64,000 nucleotides of DNA from Devosia neptuniae (GCF_025452235.1 NZ_CP104965.1:1732501-1796500), one strand, 5' to 3'; shown: positions 1 through 8,263, counted from the stretch's first letter. Notes: a model not told the origin generated them from the letters alone. Made by a program: numbers and translations.

Positions 1-1
1 T

Positions 2-484
2 GAAATTCGCAAGGCTATAAAAGCCGATGCCGTCGCGATCCTGGAAATCCTGCAATCGGTAGCCTTGTGGCTGGAAACGGCGGGGCCTGGCAAGCTGTGG
101 TCGGCCTCAAGCTTCAGCCTGTCCGGTGTCGTTGACAGGATCGAGGCGGAGGAAGCCGTGGTGCTCGAGGCCGATGGGACTGTCGCGGCCATTATGTATC
201 TGCAAGGCCGGGACGACATATTCTGGCCGGACGATCCGGCCGGTGAGGCGCTCTATATTCACAAGCTGGCGATAGCGCGGCCATTCGCGGGCCTTGGGCT
301 GTCGCGGCTGATGCTTGATTGGGCCGCCGATCAGGCCAGGCAGGCGGGCCGGCACTATCTGCGGCTCGACTGCGCGCCGCGGGCCAAGCTCATTGCCATT
401 TATCGCGATGCGGGGTTCAGCCGGGTCGGAGACGATATTGTCGTCGAGGGGTATTCCGTGGCGCGTCTGCAGCGGAGTATTTGA
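2..484 (+). CDS. GNAT family N-acetyltransferase (5' end outside window)
   Basis: The reading frame is open from the first base of the window (it begins E-I-R-K-A-I-K-A-D-A), so the true start lies upstream. About 160 residues are visible. The pattern is a GNAT acetyltransferase: an N-terminal segment beginning with charged residues, central strands containing YIHKLAIARPFAGLGLSR (the acetyl-CoA motif A region, with a diverged R/Q-x-x-G-x-G/A loop), and a C-terminal LRLDCAP...IYRDAGFSRVG, typical of motif B. The substrate cannot be predicted. The next gene starts 127 bp downstream on the same strand, so an operon is not evident. Family call is secure; function is unknown. Confidence 0.85.
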   Translation, partial: EIRKAIKADAVAILEILQSVALWLETAGPGKLWSASSFSLSGVVDRIEAEEAVVLEADGTVAAIMYLQGRDDIFWPDDPAGEALYIHKLAIARPFAGLGLSRLMLDWAADQARQAGRHYLRLDCAPRAKLIAIYRDAGFSRVGDDIVVEGYSVARLQRSI

Positions 485-611
485 GCTATTGCCGCGCTCA
501 AAGCGCTCACCAGGGCAAAATCTGGGCTTATTCGCAGCCTAGGCTTGACCGGCTGACAACCAGCGCCATGCTGGACCCAGATCCTGGATTTCAATCGGAC
601 CTTATTGCCCC

Positions 612-2780
612 ATGCGCTTTATTCTCGTCATCGTGGCCCTATTTGCCTTGGGCATGCCCGCTCTTGCCCAGCAGGCGGCGCCGGCTGCCGCGCCGGCCAG
701 TGCCAGCGATGCCGATATCGATACGCTGATCAAGATTATCGAGAATGATCAAAGCCGGGCGGCGCTGATTGAGCGGTTGCAGCAATCGGCTAGTGCCGAG
801 CCGGCGGTACCGGCCGAAGCGCCAGCGGATCTGAGCATTGCCCGACAACTGGCCGAATATACCCGCAGCGTGGCGGAAGGTGCGTCGGCGACTTTTGCGG
901 CGGTCGGTCAGGTGTTTTCCGATCTGCAACAGGGCTTTAATGGCGCCGCCAATGGCGACCTGAATGCCCTGCGCGACATCGCCATTGGCGTATTGCTGGT
1001 CGGTCTCGGCTTGTTCGGCAGTTTCCTCGTGCTGCGGCTGCTGGTGGTGTGGCTGCAGGGCATGATTGCCGGCCGCGTCGCCAATCGCGCCTGGTATGTG
1101 CGGCTGCTGGGTGCCGTGGGTGCGGCGGCAATCGATGGCGGCTCGGTGGTGCTGGCGTGGGCCATTGGCTATGTGCTGGCGCTCAGCGTCATTGGCGGCA
1201 ATGCGGGGCGGATGGGGATCAACCAATCGCTGCTGCTCAATGCCTTCCTCGTCGTGGAAATGAGCAAGCTGGTGGTGCGGGCCATTCTGGTGCCGCGTCA
1301 CACGGCTTTGCGCCTGCTGCCGGTGTCGGACAGCAATGCGGCCTATTGGTCATTCTGGCTGGCGCGGGTCATCTCGCTGGTCGGCTACACCTTCATGTTC
1401 GTCTCGCCGGTCATCGCGGCCAATCTGTCACTGGGGGCGGCCAGTGCGGTGCAGGCTCTGGTTATGCTGACGGCCGTGGTCATCGGCATCATCATCGTCT
1501 TGCAGAACAAACTCGACGTGCGGCATTGGCTCAATGAGCTGGCGCAAAAGCGCGAGAAGGACGGGCTGGGCCAATTGTTCATGCTGGTCGGCCAGTTCTG
1601 GCATCTGGTGGCGATCGGCTATCTGCTGGCGCTGCTCGTGGTCTGGTTTGCCAATCCCGAACGGGCCTTGCCCTTCATGATCGCGGCCACGATCCAGTCG
1701 CTGATCGCCATCGTGGTTGGCGCGGTGATTGTGGGTTTTGTCGGCCGCTTTGTAGGCGTCGGCCTGCGCCTGCCGGGGGATATCAAGGCGCGGCTGCCAT
1801 TGCTCGAAGCGCGGCTGCATGCCTTTGTGCCCCGCGTCATGCAGGTGGTTCGCTGGGTGGTGATTGCCGGGGTGGTTGCGGCCATTTTGCAGGCCTGGTC
1901 GCTGTTCGATTTCCTGGGCTGGATCGGCAGCGAACAGGGCCAGCAGATTGCCGGCTCGATCGTGTCCGCCGCGCTGATCGTGCTGGTCTGCGTGGTGCTT
2001 TATGTCGTGGTGGCGTCCTGGGTCGAATATCGGCTCAATACCACGGTGGGCAAGGCGCCGACGCCGCGCGAAAAGACGCTGCTCAACCTGTTCAAGAATG
2101 CCTTCACCATTGCCCTGGTGGTGTTCGGGCTGATGCTGGCGCTCGCCCAGATCGGGGTGAATATCGCCCCGCTCCTCGCCGGCGCCGGGGTGATTGGTCT
2201 GGCCATCGGGTTTGGTGCGCAAAAGCTGGTGCAGGACATCATCACCGGCATTTTCATCCAGTTCGAGAATGTCATGAACGAGGGCGATGTGGTGGAGGCC
2301 GCCGGCAAATCCGGCGTGGTCGAAAAGCTCACCATCCGCTCGGTAACCATTCGCGACATGACCGGCACGGTGCATCTGATCCCGTTCTCCTCGGTGGATC
2401 AGGTCTCCAATATGGTGCGCGGCTATTCCTTCTATGTCGCCGAATTCGATGTCGCCTATGACAGCGATATCGAGGCGGTCAAGCAGGTGCTGCGCGATGC
2501 GTTCGTGGTGGCCATGCAATCGGAACACCGCGACATGGTGATCGATGATCTGGATCTACAGGGCCTGGTGTCGCTGACCGGCGGGGCGATGAAAGTGCGG
2601 GCTCGCATCAAGACCATGGCCGGCAAGCAATGGGGCATTGGCCGGCTCTATAGCGAAACCGTCAAGCGCATGCTGGCCGAGCGCGATATTCGCAGCCCCT
2701 CCCAGATCGTCACCTACCGGACGGTTGACCGGCCGCAAATCCTGCCGCCGCTGGATGACGAGGCCGCCACGCAACCGTGA
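612..2780 (+). CDS. MscS-family mechanosensitive channel, YbiO-like
   Basis: A 722-residue inner-membrane channel expected to release solutes on hypo-osmotic shock. It opens with a clear signal peptide (MRFILVIVALFALGMPALAQ), followed by an Ala/Glu-rich periplasmic stretch to about residue 110. Roughly ten hydrophobic segments follow between residues 115 and 530. The C-terminal MscS core (about residues 490-690) includes the pore helix with AGAGVIGLAIGFGAQ and the beta domain segment HLIPFSSVDQVSNMVR. Length and N-terminal export signal match the large E. coli YbiO type (741 aa) rather than the 286-aa MscS. The start at 612 is chosen because it yields the signal peptide. It ends 164 bp before the transglycosylase gene and is probably transcribed alone. 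Confidence 0.9.
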   Translation: MRFILVIVALFALGMPALAQQAAPAAAPASASDADIDTLIKIIENDQSRAALIERLQQSASAEPAVPAEAPADLSIARQLAEYTRSVAEGASATFAAVGQVFSDLQQGFNGAANGDLNALRDIAIGVLLVGLGLFGSFLVLRLLVVWLQGMIAGRVANRAWYVRLLGAVGAAAIDGGSVVLAWAIGYVLALSVIGGNAGRMGINQSLLLNAFLVVEMSKLVVRAILVPRHTALRLLPVSDSNAAYWSFWLARVISLVGYTFMFVSPVIAANLSLGAASAVQALVMLTAVVIGIIIVLQNKLDVRHWLNELAQKREKDGLGQLFMLVGQFWHLVAIGYLLALLVVWFANPERALPFMIAATIQSLIAIVVGAVIVGFVGRFVGVGLRLPGDIKARLPLLEARLHAFVPRVMQVVRWVVIAGVVAAILQAWSLFDFLGWIGSEQGQQIAGSIVSAALIVLVCVVLYVVVASWVEYRLNTTVGKAPTPREKTLLNLFKNAFTIALVVFGLMLALAQIGVNIAPLLAGAGVIGLAIGFGAQKLVQDIITGIFIQFENVMNEGDVVEAAGKSGVVEKLTIRSVTIRDMTGTVHLIPFSSVDQVSNMVRGYSFYVAEFDVAYDSDIEAVKQVLRDAFVVAMQSEHRDMVIDDLDLQGLVSLTGGAMKVRARIKTMAGKQWGIGRLYSETVKRMLAERDIRSPSQIVTYRTVDRPQILPPLDDEAATQP

Positions 2781-2820
2781 TCGCAGCGGCACGCAAGTGT
2801 GATCGCCTCGGGCTTTAGCC

Positions 2821-2835
2821 TTAAGCCGATCTTAA
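2821..2835. promoter_or_regulatory. CtrA-type box, perfect TTAA-N7-TTAA
   Basis: The sequence TTAAGCCGATCTTAA is an exact match to the alphaproteobacterial CtrA recognition pattern TTAA-N7-TTAA. It lies 110 bp before the start of the lytic transglycosylase gene, in a short AT-rich patch of an otherwise GC-rich segment. A second perfect box occurs at 4314-4328. CtrA binding is inferred from the motif alone. Confidence 0.55.
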
Positions 2836-2944
2836 TTTGATCGGTTAAAATAGTGATACGCGTCCTGTGCGGCACACTTGACGCGCGGGCGGGGCCTGTT
2901 TGCTCCGCCACCGTGACTGAAGTTAGCGTATCACGAGGCCCGCC

Positions 2945-4159
2945 ATGCACCCATCCGGCAAGAAGATTGCCTTTTTCCGCCGCCTGCTCATGCTGGCTCT
3001 GACCGCGCTGTTGGCGTTTGGCGCTATTGTGCCGGCCTTTGCCAATAGCGCCGATTTCGTGCGCCGGCTGTGGCCCGATGCGCAGGCGCAGGGGGTGAGC
3101 CGCGCGGCCTTTGACGCGGCCTTTGCCGGGTATAGTTTTTCGCCGAAAATCATGGAGCTGACGCGCAAGCAGCCCGAATTTTCCCAGACGGTGCAGCAAT
3201 ATGTCGATCGCCGCGTCACCGATGCCCAGGCCGGCAAGGGAAGGGCCATGCGTAGCGAATGGAACCAGACCCTGACCGGCGCGCAGCAGCGCTATGGCGT
3301 GCAGCCGGAAATCGTATTGGCCATCTGGGGCATGGAAACCAATTTCGGTGGCTTTATGGGCGGCGAGAACACCATCCATGCGCTCGCCACCTTGGTCGAG
3401 GGCGGCTATCGCGCCGACTTCTTCAAGCGCGAGTTGCTGACCGCCTTGCGCATTATTTCGGATGGGAATGTGAGCCCCGCTAACATGGTGGGCTCCTGGG
3501 CCGGCGCCATGGGGCATACCCAGTTCATGCCATCGAGCTTCATGGCCTATGCGGTCGACTATAATGGCGACGGCAGGAAGGATATCTGGAACTCGGTGCC
3601 TGATGCGCTCGGTTCGACCGCCAATTATCTCAAGAGCTTTAACTGGCGGCCGGGCGAGACGTGGGGCTATGAAATCAAGCTGCCCTCCGGCTTCAATTTT
3701 GCCGCCGCACGGCAGTTGGAGCGGGCGCCGCTCAGCCAATGGCAGGCCATGGGGATTACCCGGGTTTCGGGCAAGCCGTTCCCGCGGCAGAGCGATGTGG
3801 CGCGGATCTATATGCCGGCCGGGGCAGTGGGGCCATCCTTCCTGCTGCTGCACAATTTCGATGTGATCAAGCGCTACAACAATTCGGACAGCTATGCCCT
3901 GGCCGTCGGGCACCTGGCCGACCGGATCATCGGGGGCGGGCAGTTCGCTGCGCCCTGGCCATCGGGTGATTATGCGCTGAGCAAGGATCAGCGCGCCCAG
4001 GTGCAATCGCTGCTGGCGCGGGCCGGCTATGATGTCGGTTCGCCCGATGGGGTGATCGGCCCCAAGACGCGGGCGGCGGTGATGGCCTTTCAAAACCGCG
4101 CAGGCGTGGTGGCTGACGGACATGTGTCCGGTCGGCTGCTGGATATGCTCAAACGCTAG
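2945..4159 (+). CDS. Lytic murein transglycosylase, MltB family
   Basis: A 404-residue periplasmic peptidoglycan lytic transglycosylase that cleaves the MurNAc-GlcNAc bond to form 1,6-anhydro ends. It has a signal peptide/anchor (about residues 1-34 ending PAFA-NS) and an SLT_2/MltB catalytic domain. The catalytic Glu is about residue 131 in IWGMETNFGG, and the diagnostic MVGSWAGAMGHTQFMPSSF and a YNGDGRKDIWNS segment are present. The C-terminal ~60 residues form a PG_binding_1 domain (AGYDVGSPDGVIGPKTRAAV). The start ATG follows GAGGCCCGCC and gives a complete signal sequence. A paralogue of the same architecture is at 46044-47249. A perfect CtrA box 110 bp upstream suggests cell-cycle-linked expression (inference). 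Confidence 0.92.
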   Translation: MHPSGKKIAFFRRLLMLALTALLAFGAIVPAFANSADFVRRLWPDAQAQGVSRAAFDAAFAGYSFSPKIMELTRKQPEFSQTVQQYVDRRVTDAQAGKGRAMRSEWNQTLTGAQQRYGVQPEIVLAIWGMETNFGGFMGGENTIHALATLVEGGYRADFFKRELLTALRIISDGNVSPANMVGSWAGAMGHTQFMPSSFMAYAVDYNGDGRKDIWNSVPDALGSTANYLKSFNWRPGETWGYEIKLPSGFNFAAARQLERAPLSQWQAMGITRVSGKPFPRQSDVARIYMPAGAVGPSFLLLHNFDVIKRYNNSDSYALAVGHLADRIIGGGQFAAPWPSGDYALSKDQRAQVQSLLARAGYDVGSPDGVIGPKTRAAVMAFQNRAGVVADGHVSGRLLDMLKR

Positions 4160-4187
4160 GACCAACCGCCCTTCAGCTGATGCTGGC

Positions 4188-4276
4188 CTGCAAATGGGCA
4201 GTTTTCTGCGCTTCCGGTCCTCACGTACCCAAAAGTACGCTCCGGTCCGGTTCTCGCAAACCACCATTCTCGGCTC
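4188..4276. repeat. Dispersed palindromic repeat, copy 1
   Basis: About 89 bp running from CTGCAAATGGGCA to ATTCTCGGCTC. It shares almost its whole length with 58908-58993, including the blocks CTGCGCTTCCGG, CTCACGTACC, GTACGCTCCG and CCGGTTCTCG. The centre CGTAC-CCAAAA-GTACG is an inverted repeat flanked by CCGG...CCGG, so the element can fold as an imperfect hairpin. It looks like a non-coding REP-type repeat. Confidence 0.75.
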
Positions 4277-4313
4277 AGCCTGAGCTGAAAGTCGATTGCT
4301 CCTCGTGTCGCCG

Positions 4314-4328
4314 TTAACCTATCGTTAA
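4314..4328. promoter_or_regulatory. CtrA-type box, perfect TTAA-N7-TTAA(C)
   Basis: TTAACCTATCGTTAA, followed by CC, matches the full CtrA consensus TTAA-N7-TTAAC. It sits 145 bp before the proposed start of the secreted esterase gene at 4473. It is the second perfect box within 1.5 kb. In DNA of this base composition such a match is expected less than once per window. Confidence 0.55.
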
Positions 4329-4472
4329 CCAATTGCGCCCAGATTTGTCGGCGCTTAAGTAGAGGGCAGGCGCGTCTCGGACCATTGAGACTCCTGCCCT
4401 CGCCCATTCTGGATGGCCATAAAATCCTCCGCATTGGGCGCTAGGCACCCTCATTCTCCGCTGAAAACCAAG

Positions 4473-5489
4473 ATGGTCATGACCCGAAATCCCTTGCTGC
4501 TGCGCCCGATCCTGATGGCGCTGATGGTGTTGATCGCGATCCACCCGGCGCCCAGCATGGCGCTGTCGCTGCTCGATCCGTTCAACCTGCCGGCGGCCAT
4601 GGATGCCGGCACATCCAAGGTTGGCGACGGCATCGCCTATGCCGATGGCCCCCGCCACAAGCTGGACGTTTACGCTCCTGAGCAGCGGGGCACGCCGGCG
4701 CCGGTGGTCTATTTCATCTATGGCGGCGGCTGGAATCGGGGTGAGCGCAGCGACTATCAGTTCGTTGGCCGGGCTCTGGCGGCGCGGGGTTTTGTCACCG
4801 TCATCGCCGATTATCGGCTGGTGCCCGAAGTGCGCTATCCGGAGTTTCTGGAAGACAATGCCAATGGCCTGCGTTGGGTGCAGGACAATATCGCCCAATA
4901 TGGCGGCGACCCCAATCGGGTGTTCCTGGCCGGGCATTCGGCCGGCGCTTACAACGCGGTGATGCTGGCGCTCGACCCGTCTTTCCTGCGCGAATATGGC
5001 GTGACGCTGTCGATTCTGGGGGTGGCGGCTTTATCGGGACCCTACGATTTCTATCCGTTCGAATATGGCGAAGTGCGCGATGCATTTGGCGATGCGCCCA
5101 ATCCGCAGGGCACTCAGCCGATCAATCTGGTCACTTCCGATACCCCGCCCATGTATCTGGCGACGGGCACCACCGACCCCATCGTGCGGATGCAGAATAC
5201 CGAGCGTTTCGCCCAGAAACTCAAGGATAGCGGTATCTGGGTCACCACCAAATATTACAATGGCTTCGGCCATATGGAGCCGGTGATTGCCATGGGCGCG
5301 ATGTGGCGTTGGCGCATGCCGGTGCTCGACGACATGGTGAGTTTTTTCCAGATGTTCGGGGCGTTTCCGAGCGGGGTGCCCTATGTCGCGGTGGCGCCGG
5401 AGCCGCCGGAGCAATTGCCGGAATCGATTGCGCCGATGGATCAGATCATCCAGCAGATGGATGCCATGTTCCAGCCGATCCAGAAATAG
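4473..5489 (+). CDS. Secreted alpha/beta-hydrolase (carboxylesterase-like)
   Basis: A 338-residue esterase-type hydrolase. An N-terminal hydrophobic segment (residues about 7-31, RPILMALMVLIAIHPAPSMA) indicates export or membrane anchoring. The fold signatures are the oxyanion-hole loop YGGGWNRG (about residues 83-90), the nucleophile elbow GHSAGAY with Ser about 156, the acid loop TTDPIV and a C-terminal GFGHMEP supplying the His. This is the BD-FAE/carboxylesterase family, and the natural substrate is unknown. The ATG at 4473 is preferred because upstream codons do not add homologous sequence. A second ATG two codons later is possible. A CtrA-type box lies 145 bp upstream. Confidence 0.82.
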   Translation: MVMTRNPLLLRPILMALMVLIAIHPAPSMALSLLDPFNLPAAMDAGTSKVGDGIAYADGPRHKLDVYAPEQRGTPAPVVYFIYGGGWNRGERSDYQFVGRALAARGFVTVIADYRLVPEVRYPEFLEDNANGLRWVQDNIAQYGGDPNRVFLAGHSAGAYNAVMLALDPSFLREYGVTLSILGVAALSGPYDFYPFEYGEVRDAFGDAPNPQGTQPINLVTSDTPPMYLATGTTDPIVRMQNTERFAQKLKDSGIWVTTKYYNGFGHMEPVIAMGAMWRWRMPVLDDMVSFFQMFGAFPSGVPYVAVAPEPPEQLPESIAPMDQIIQQMDAMFQPIQK

Positions 5490-5523
5490 GCACAGCGCCG
5501 GAGAATCGCGCTAGCTTGCTCGG

Positions 5524-6135
5524 ATGAGCGATCATTTGCGATTTTCCGGCGCCAGCCACCAGGTTCAGGTCGAGACCGTCAAGGCCATCATCCGGCGGCA
5601 GCCGGTGCTGATGACTATTCTCGAACGGCTGCGCGACATGGCCTTGCCCGACCCGCTGCTGGGGTCCGGCGCGATCTACAATTCAGTGTGGAACGAGCTG
5701 AGCGGAAAACCGCCGCTGACCGGCATCAAGGATGCCGATGTCGTCTATTTCGACGATAGCGATCTCTCCTATGAAGCCGAGGACCGCGTGATCCGCCGCG
5801 CGGCGGCAGTGTTCGGCGATCTGCCGCTACCGGTCGAGGTGCGCAACCAGGCGCGGGTGCATTTGTGGTTCCCGCAGAAATTCGGCACGCCCTATCCGCA
5901 ATTGCGCAGCAGCGCCGAGATGATGGACTATTTCGCCTCCAAGACTCATGCGGTCTCGGCGCGGCTCGAGGATGACGATGCGATCAGCATCTTCGCGCCG
6001 TTCGGGCTCGATGACATGTTCTCGTTCCGCATTACGCCGAATACTGCGCTCGACAATCGCAACACCCATAACGTCAAGGCCGAGCGCAACAAGGGCATCT
6101 GGCCCGAACTGACCGTGGTGCCATGGCCCGGTTGA
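5524..6135 (+). CDS. Nucleotidyltransferase family protein (NTP_transf_6/DUF925 type)
   Basis: A 203-residue cytoplasmic protein. The segment LPDPLLGSGAIYNSVWNELSG followed by GIKDADVVYFDDSDLSYEAE carries the aspartate pair expected of the nucleotidyltransferase-like family once called DUF925. The C-terminal FGLDDMFSFRITPN is also characteristic. No substrate is established for the family. It starts 34 bp after the esterase stop on the same strand and may be co-transcribed with it. Its stop codon (6133-6135) directly abuts the stop of the convergent VOC gene, leaving no intergenic base. Confidence 0.82.
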   Translation: MSDHLRFSGASHQVQVETVKAIIRRQPVLMTILERLRDMALPDPLLGSGAIYNSVWNELSGKPPLTGIKDADVVYFDDSDLSYEAEDRVIRRAAAVFGDLPLPVEVRNQARVHLWFPQKFGTPYPQLRSSAEMMDYFASKTHAVSARLEDDDAISIFAPFGLDDMFSFRITPNTALDNRNTHNVKAERNKGIWPELTVVPWPG

Positions 6136-6546
6136 TCAGGCTGGATCGAACCTGACTGACTCGGCCGAGCGCTGCACCGGGCCGTGGAACACTGCCTCGA
6201 TATTGTTGCCATCGGGGTCGAGTACGAAGGCGCCGTAATAGCCGGGATGGTAGTGCCGCTCGCCGGGCGGCCCGTTGTCGCTGCCACCGGCCGCCAAGGC
6301 GGCTTTATAAAAAGCGTCTACCATGGCGCGGTCCTTGGCCTGAAAGGCCAGGTGGATATGGGTGGGCACGGTCCTGGCGTCGGCGGCGTCGACGAACAGC
6401 TCGTCGACCTGGAACCAGTTCTTGCCCGATTGCTCGATTCTGTGGCCAAGCACGGCCAGCACTTTTTCGTAGAAATAGCGCGTGGCGGCAAAATTCCTGG
6501 CACGCAGATGGACGTGGTCGATAAGACGGCCGGTATGCCAGGTCAT
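6136..6546 (-). CDS. VOC family (glyoxalase/bleomycin-resistance-like) protein
   Basis: A 136-residue metal-site protein of the vicinal oxygen chelate superfamily. It has two beta-alpha-beta-beta-beta repeats. The first starts IDHVHLRARNFAATRYFYEKVL and supplies the first His. The second contains THIHLAFQAKDRAMVDAFYKAAL and ends YGAFVLDPDGNNIEAVFH, with the Glu ligand in NIEAV. Proteins of this size are often annotated as glyoxalases or dioxygenases without a tested substrate. The gene runs convergently into the nucleotidyltransferase gene with zero spacing. It lies downstream of the bacterioferritin genes but is separated from them by a terminator. Confidence 0.85.
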   Translation of the reverse strand: MTWHTGRLIDHVHLRARNFAATRYFYEKVLAVLGHRIEQSGKNWFQVDELFVDAADARTVPTHIHLAFQAKDRAMVDAFYKAALAAGGSDNGPPGERHYHPGYYGAFVLDPDGNNIEAVFHGPVQRSAESVRFDPA

Positions 6547-6561
6547 ATGTGGTCCTCACGT

Positions 6562-6594
6562 AAAAAGACCGCCCAGGGGATAGCCGGGCGGTCC
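6562..6594 (-). terminator. Rho-independent terminator after bfr
   Basis: On the minus strand GGACCGCCC, a short loop and GGGCGGTC form an 8-bp GC stem followed by TTTTTA. It lies just downstream of the bacterioferritin stop codon. Confidence 0.8.
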
Positions 6595-6614
6595 ATAGAA
6601 AATAGGCAAAAAGC

Positions 6615-7100
6615 TTATTCGGCTTCGTCGGCGGAAGCGGAATTGAGCTGGCCGTATTTTTCTTCGCCGATCTTGGAGAGCAGCTCGAGCTGGGTTTCAA
6701 GGAAGTCGATGTGACCTTCCTCGTCGGTCAGCAGGGCCTCGAACAGGTTCTTGGAAACATAGTCGCCCAGGCTTTCGCACAGCTCGCGGCTGGCCTTATA
6801 GGCGGCGCGGGCATCGTATTCGCCGGCAAGGTCGGCTTCGAGCACTTCCTTGATGGTCTGGCCGATTCGCAGGGGCGCGACGCGCTGCAGGTTCGGATGG
6901 CCTTCGAGAAAGATGATGCGCTCGATCAGGCGATCGGCGTGATGCATTTCCTCAATTGATTCAGCGCGCTCCTTGGCGGCGAGCTTCTTATAGCCCCAGT
7001 CGTCCAGGAGACGGAAGTGCACCCAATACTGGTTCACCGCGCCGAGTTCGAGAAAGAGGGCCTCGTTAAGCCGCTCGATGACTTGTGCTTCGCCTTTCAC
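6615..7100 (-). CDS. bfr: Bacterioferritin
   Basis: A 161-residue iron-storage subunit that assembles into a 24-mer shell, oxidises Fe(II) at a di-iron centre and stores it as ferric mineral. Ligands are in place: Glu18 in LFLELG, Glu51 and His54 in EEMHHADR, Glu94 in GEYDAR, and Glu127/His130 in DEEGHID. Met52 in EEMHH matches the haem-bridging Met of E. coli Bfr. I place the start at the GTG at 7100 (V/M-K-G-E) because GGAG lies 6 nt before it and it aligns with the usual MKG N-terminus. Another GTG at 7112 is possible. The gene overlaps the preceding ferredoxin gene by 35 bp, implying translational coupling. Confidence 0.94.
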   Translation of the reverse strand: MKGEAQVIERLNEALFLELGAVNQYWVHFRLLDDWGYKKLAAKERAESIEEMHHADRLIERIIFLEGHPNLQRVAPLRIGQTIKEVLEADLAGEYDARAAYKASRELCESLGDYVSKNLFEALLTDEEGHIDFLETQLELLSKIGEEKYGQLNSASADEAE

Positions 7101-7377
7101 GACGTACTCCACTCTGCTGTTTCTTGAGCTTCTCCAGCCCGGTCTGAATGTGGATCAGATCGGCAGGCGGATGGGCTTGCTGCGAGTGGTAGTTTTCGGT
7201 GACGCGAACAATAATGTCCACCACATTCGGCACGCAACCGCTGCATTTGGCGCGGCGGTTGAGCTCGTTATAGACCTTGGCCGGAACCACCAATTGCCAC
7301 GGGTCGGCCTTGAGAAGGTCGAGAACGATGTCCTCGATTTCCTTGGACGTGATCATGTTGCATTGGCAGACGAGCAT
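7066..7377 (-). CDS. bfd: Bacterioferritin-associated [2Fe-2S] ferredoxin-like protein
   Basis: A BFD-like [2Fe-2S] protein of about 103 residues. The four cluster cysteines are Cys4 and Cys6 (CQC) and Cys45 and Cys48 (CSGC), the expected C-x-C...C-x2-C arrangement. In characterised systems Bfd donates electrons to Bfr to mobilise stored iron. The core starts at MLVCQCN (7377), as in the family. An in-frame ATG at 7416 and a TTG at 7443 would add a 13- or 22-residue leader and cannot be excluded. The C-terminus is longer than the ~65 aa of E. coli Bfd, with a basic Lys/Arg-rich tail that is encoded where the gene overlaps bfr. The gene order bfd-bfr is a classic iron-storage operon. Confidence 0.82.
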   Translation of the reverse strand: MLVCQCNMITSKEIEDIVLDLLKADPWQLVVPAKVYNELNRRAKCSGCVPNVVDIIVRVTENYHSQQAHPPADLIHIQTGLEKLKKQQSGVRRERRSTSHRAA

Positions 7378-7433
7378 TTGTGCCGGCTTGTCAGGGTGGA
7401 GCTTGCTGGGCGGCATAAAGCGTCCAGCATTCA

Positions 7434-7448
7434 TGATTGTCAATGTCA
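7434..7448. promoter_or_regulatory. Candidate iron-responsive box (TGA-N9-TCA)
   Basis: TGATTGTCAATGTCA fits the TGA-N9-TCA pattern described for the rhizobial iron regulator RirA and lies just upstream of the bfd-bfr genes. The pattern has only six fixed bases, so chance occurrence is common. Context is the main support. Confidence 0.3.
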
Positions 7449-7487
7449 GAAATTAATATCGCCGAACACATTTGCTGGAAACGGGGC

Positions 7488-8183
7488 TCAGCTATCGGCC
7501 TTTTGCTGGCGGCGCGCGGCGATGACCGCGGCAAGGGCAGCCGTGCGATGCGCGGTCGAGAAGAATTCGCGATGGGCCAGGATGAATATGGTGGCAAGGC
7601 ACGTGGCGATGGCCAGCCATTCGGAAGCGAACCAGGCCACCGTCGCCACCGAGAAATAATAGGCACGGATGCCGCTGTTGAAATTCTTGGCGCCCAGCGC
7701 ATTCATGCGGGCAATGGCCTCGATTTCGTCTTCGGGCGTCTCCACATTGTGGTCGAGCGCTCCCAGCATGATGCAGAAATGGTTGAACTGGCGCAGCGAC
7801 AGGGTGAAGGCAAAAAACGCCAGCACGAATAGCGCCAGCATGACCACGAGATGGATTTCCACGTCGCTGACCGAATAGGCCCGGTCCAGCGACAGGGAAT
7901 CGAGCGCCGCCATCAATGTCGGCAATTGCCCGAACACGGCGAACACCGCCAGCACCATCAGCACGGCGGTGGAGGCGAGGAAACTGACCGATTGCATGAT
8001 ATTGCCCGACAGGATGGCGTCGAACGGGGTTTCGCGCTTGGCGGCATTGGCGACCCAACGCCGGCGCTGCATGTTCATGATCACCGAGAGCGAGGGACGC
8101 CGCCGCTCGATCCAAGGCACGATGATGTTATAGGCGAAATAGCAGATCAGCGGCAGGATGGTGGAGATCAGCGTGATCGACAA
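7488..8183 (-). CDS. DUF599 family integral membrane protein
   Basis: A 231-residue multi-pass membrane protein. Hydrophobic segments are visible at about residues 3-22, 68-92, 110-135 and 180-208. Family hallmarks are the cytoplasmic RRRWVANAAKRETP loop after the first helix, the LSGNIMQSVSFLASTAV helix, and SLRQFNHFCIMLGA. DUF599 proteins are widespread in Proteobacteria and have no assigned function. The start is a TTG (8181-8183), the only start that retains the first helix. The gene lies downstream of the aldo/keto reductase on the same strand, but a terminator separates them. Confidence 0.82.
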   Translation of the reverse strand: MSITLISTILPLICYFAYNIIVPWIERRRPSLSVIMNMQRRRWVANAAKRETPFDAILSGNIMQSVSFLASTAVLMVLAVFAVFGQLPTLMAALDSLSLDRAYSVSDVEIHLVVMLALFVLAFFAFTLSLRQFNHFCIMLGALDHNVETPEDEIEAIARMNALGAKNFNSGIRAYYFSVATVAWFASEWLAIATCLATIFILAHREFFSTAHRTAALAAVIAARRQQKADS

Positions 8184-8228
8184 GGTCGTGGCCCCGGAGT
8201 GGTTTGCTTCACTTATAACGCGGCCGTG

Positions 8229-8258
8229 AAAAAAGGCGACGGCATCAACCGCCGCCTT
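8229..8258 (-). terminator. Rho-independent terminator after the aldo/keto reductase gene
   Basis: On the minus strand AAGGCGGCGG, loop TTGATG and CCGTCGCCTT (one mismatch) form a stem followed by a T-run. It sits immediately after the reductase stop at 8264. Confidence 0.75.
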
Positions 8259-8263
8259 AAGGC

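Larger units (their letters stand above)
4160..4472. other. Intergenic region with dispersed repeat and CtrA box
   Basis: This 313-bp gap between the transglycosylase and the esterase holds no credible gene. Its first half is a dispersed imperfect palindrome (4188-4276) with a second copy near 58.9 kb. The second half is more AT-rich and carries a perfect CtrA-type box at 4314-4328, so it is likely the promoter region of the downstream gene. Confidence 0.6.

Noticed and set aside
1428..2528. A 366-codon minus-strand frame within the MscS gene
   Set aside because: Shadow of the sense frame, with composition dominated by His/Arg/Asp and no start site.
2832..2848. A second TTAA-N9-TTAA next to the first CtrA box
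   Set aside because: The spacer is 9 rather than 7, so it does not fit the CtrA consensus; only the N7 pair was called.
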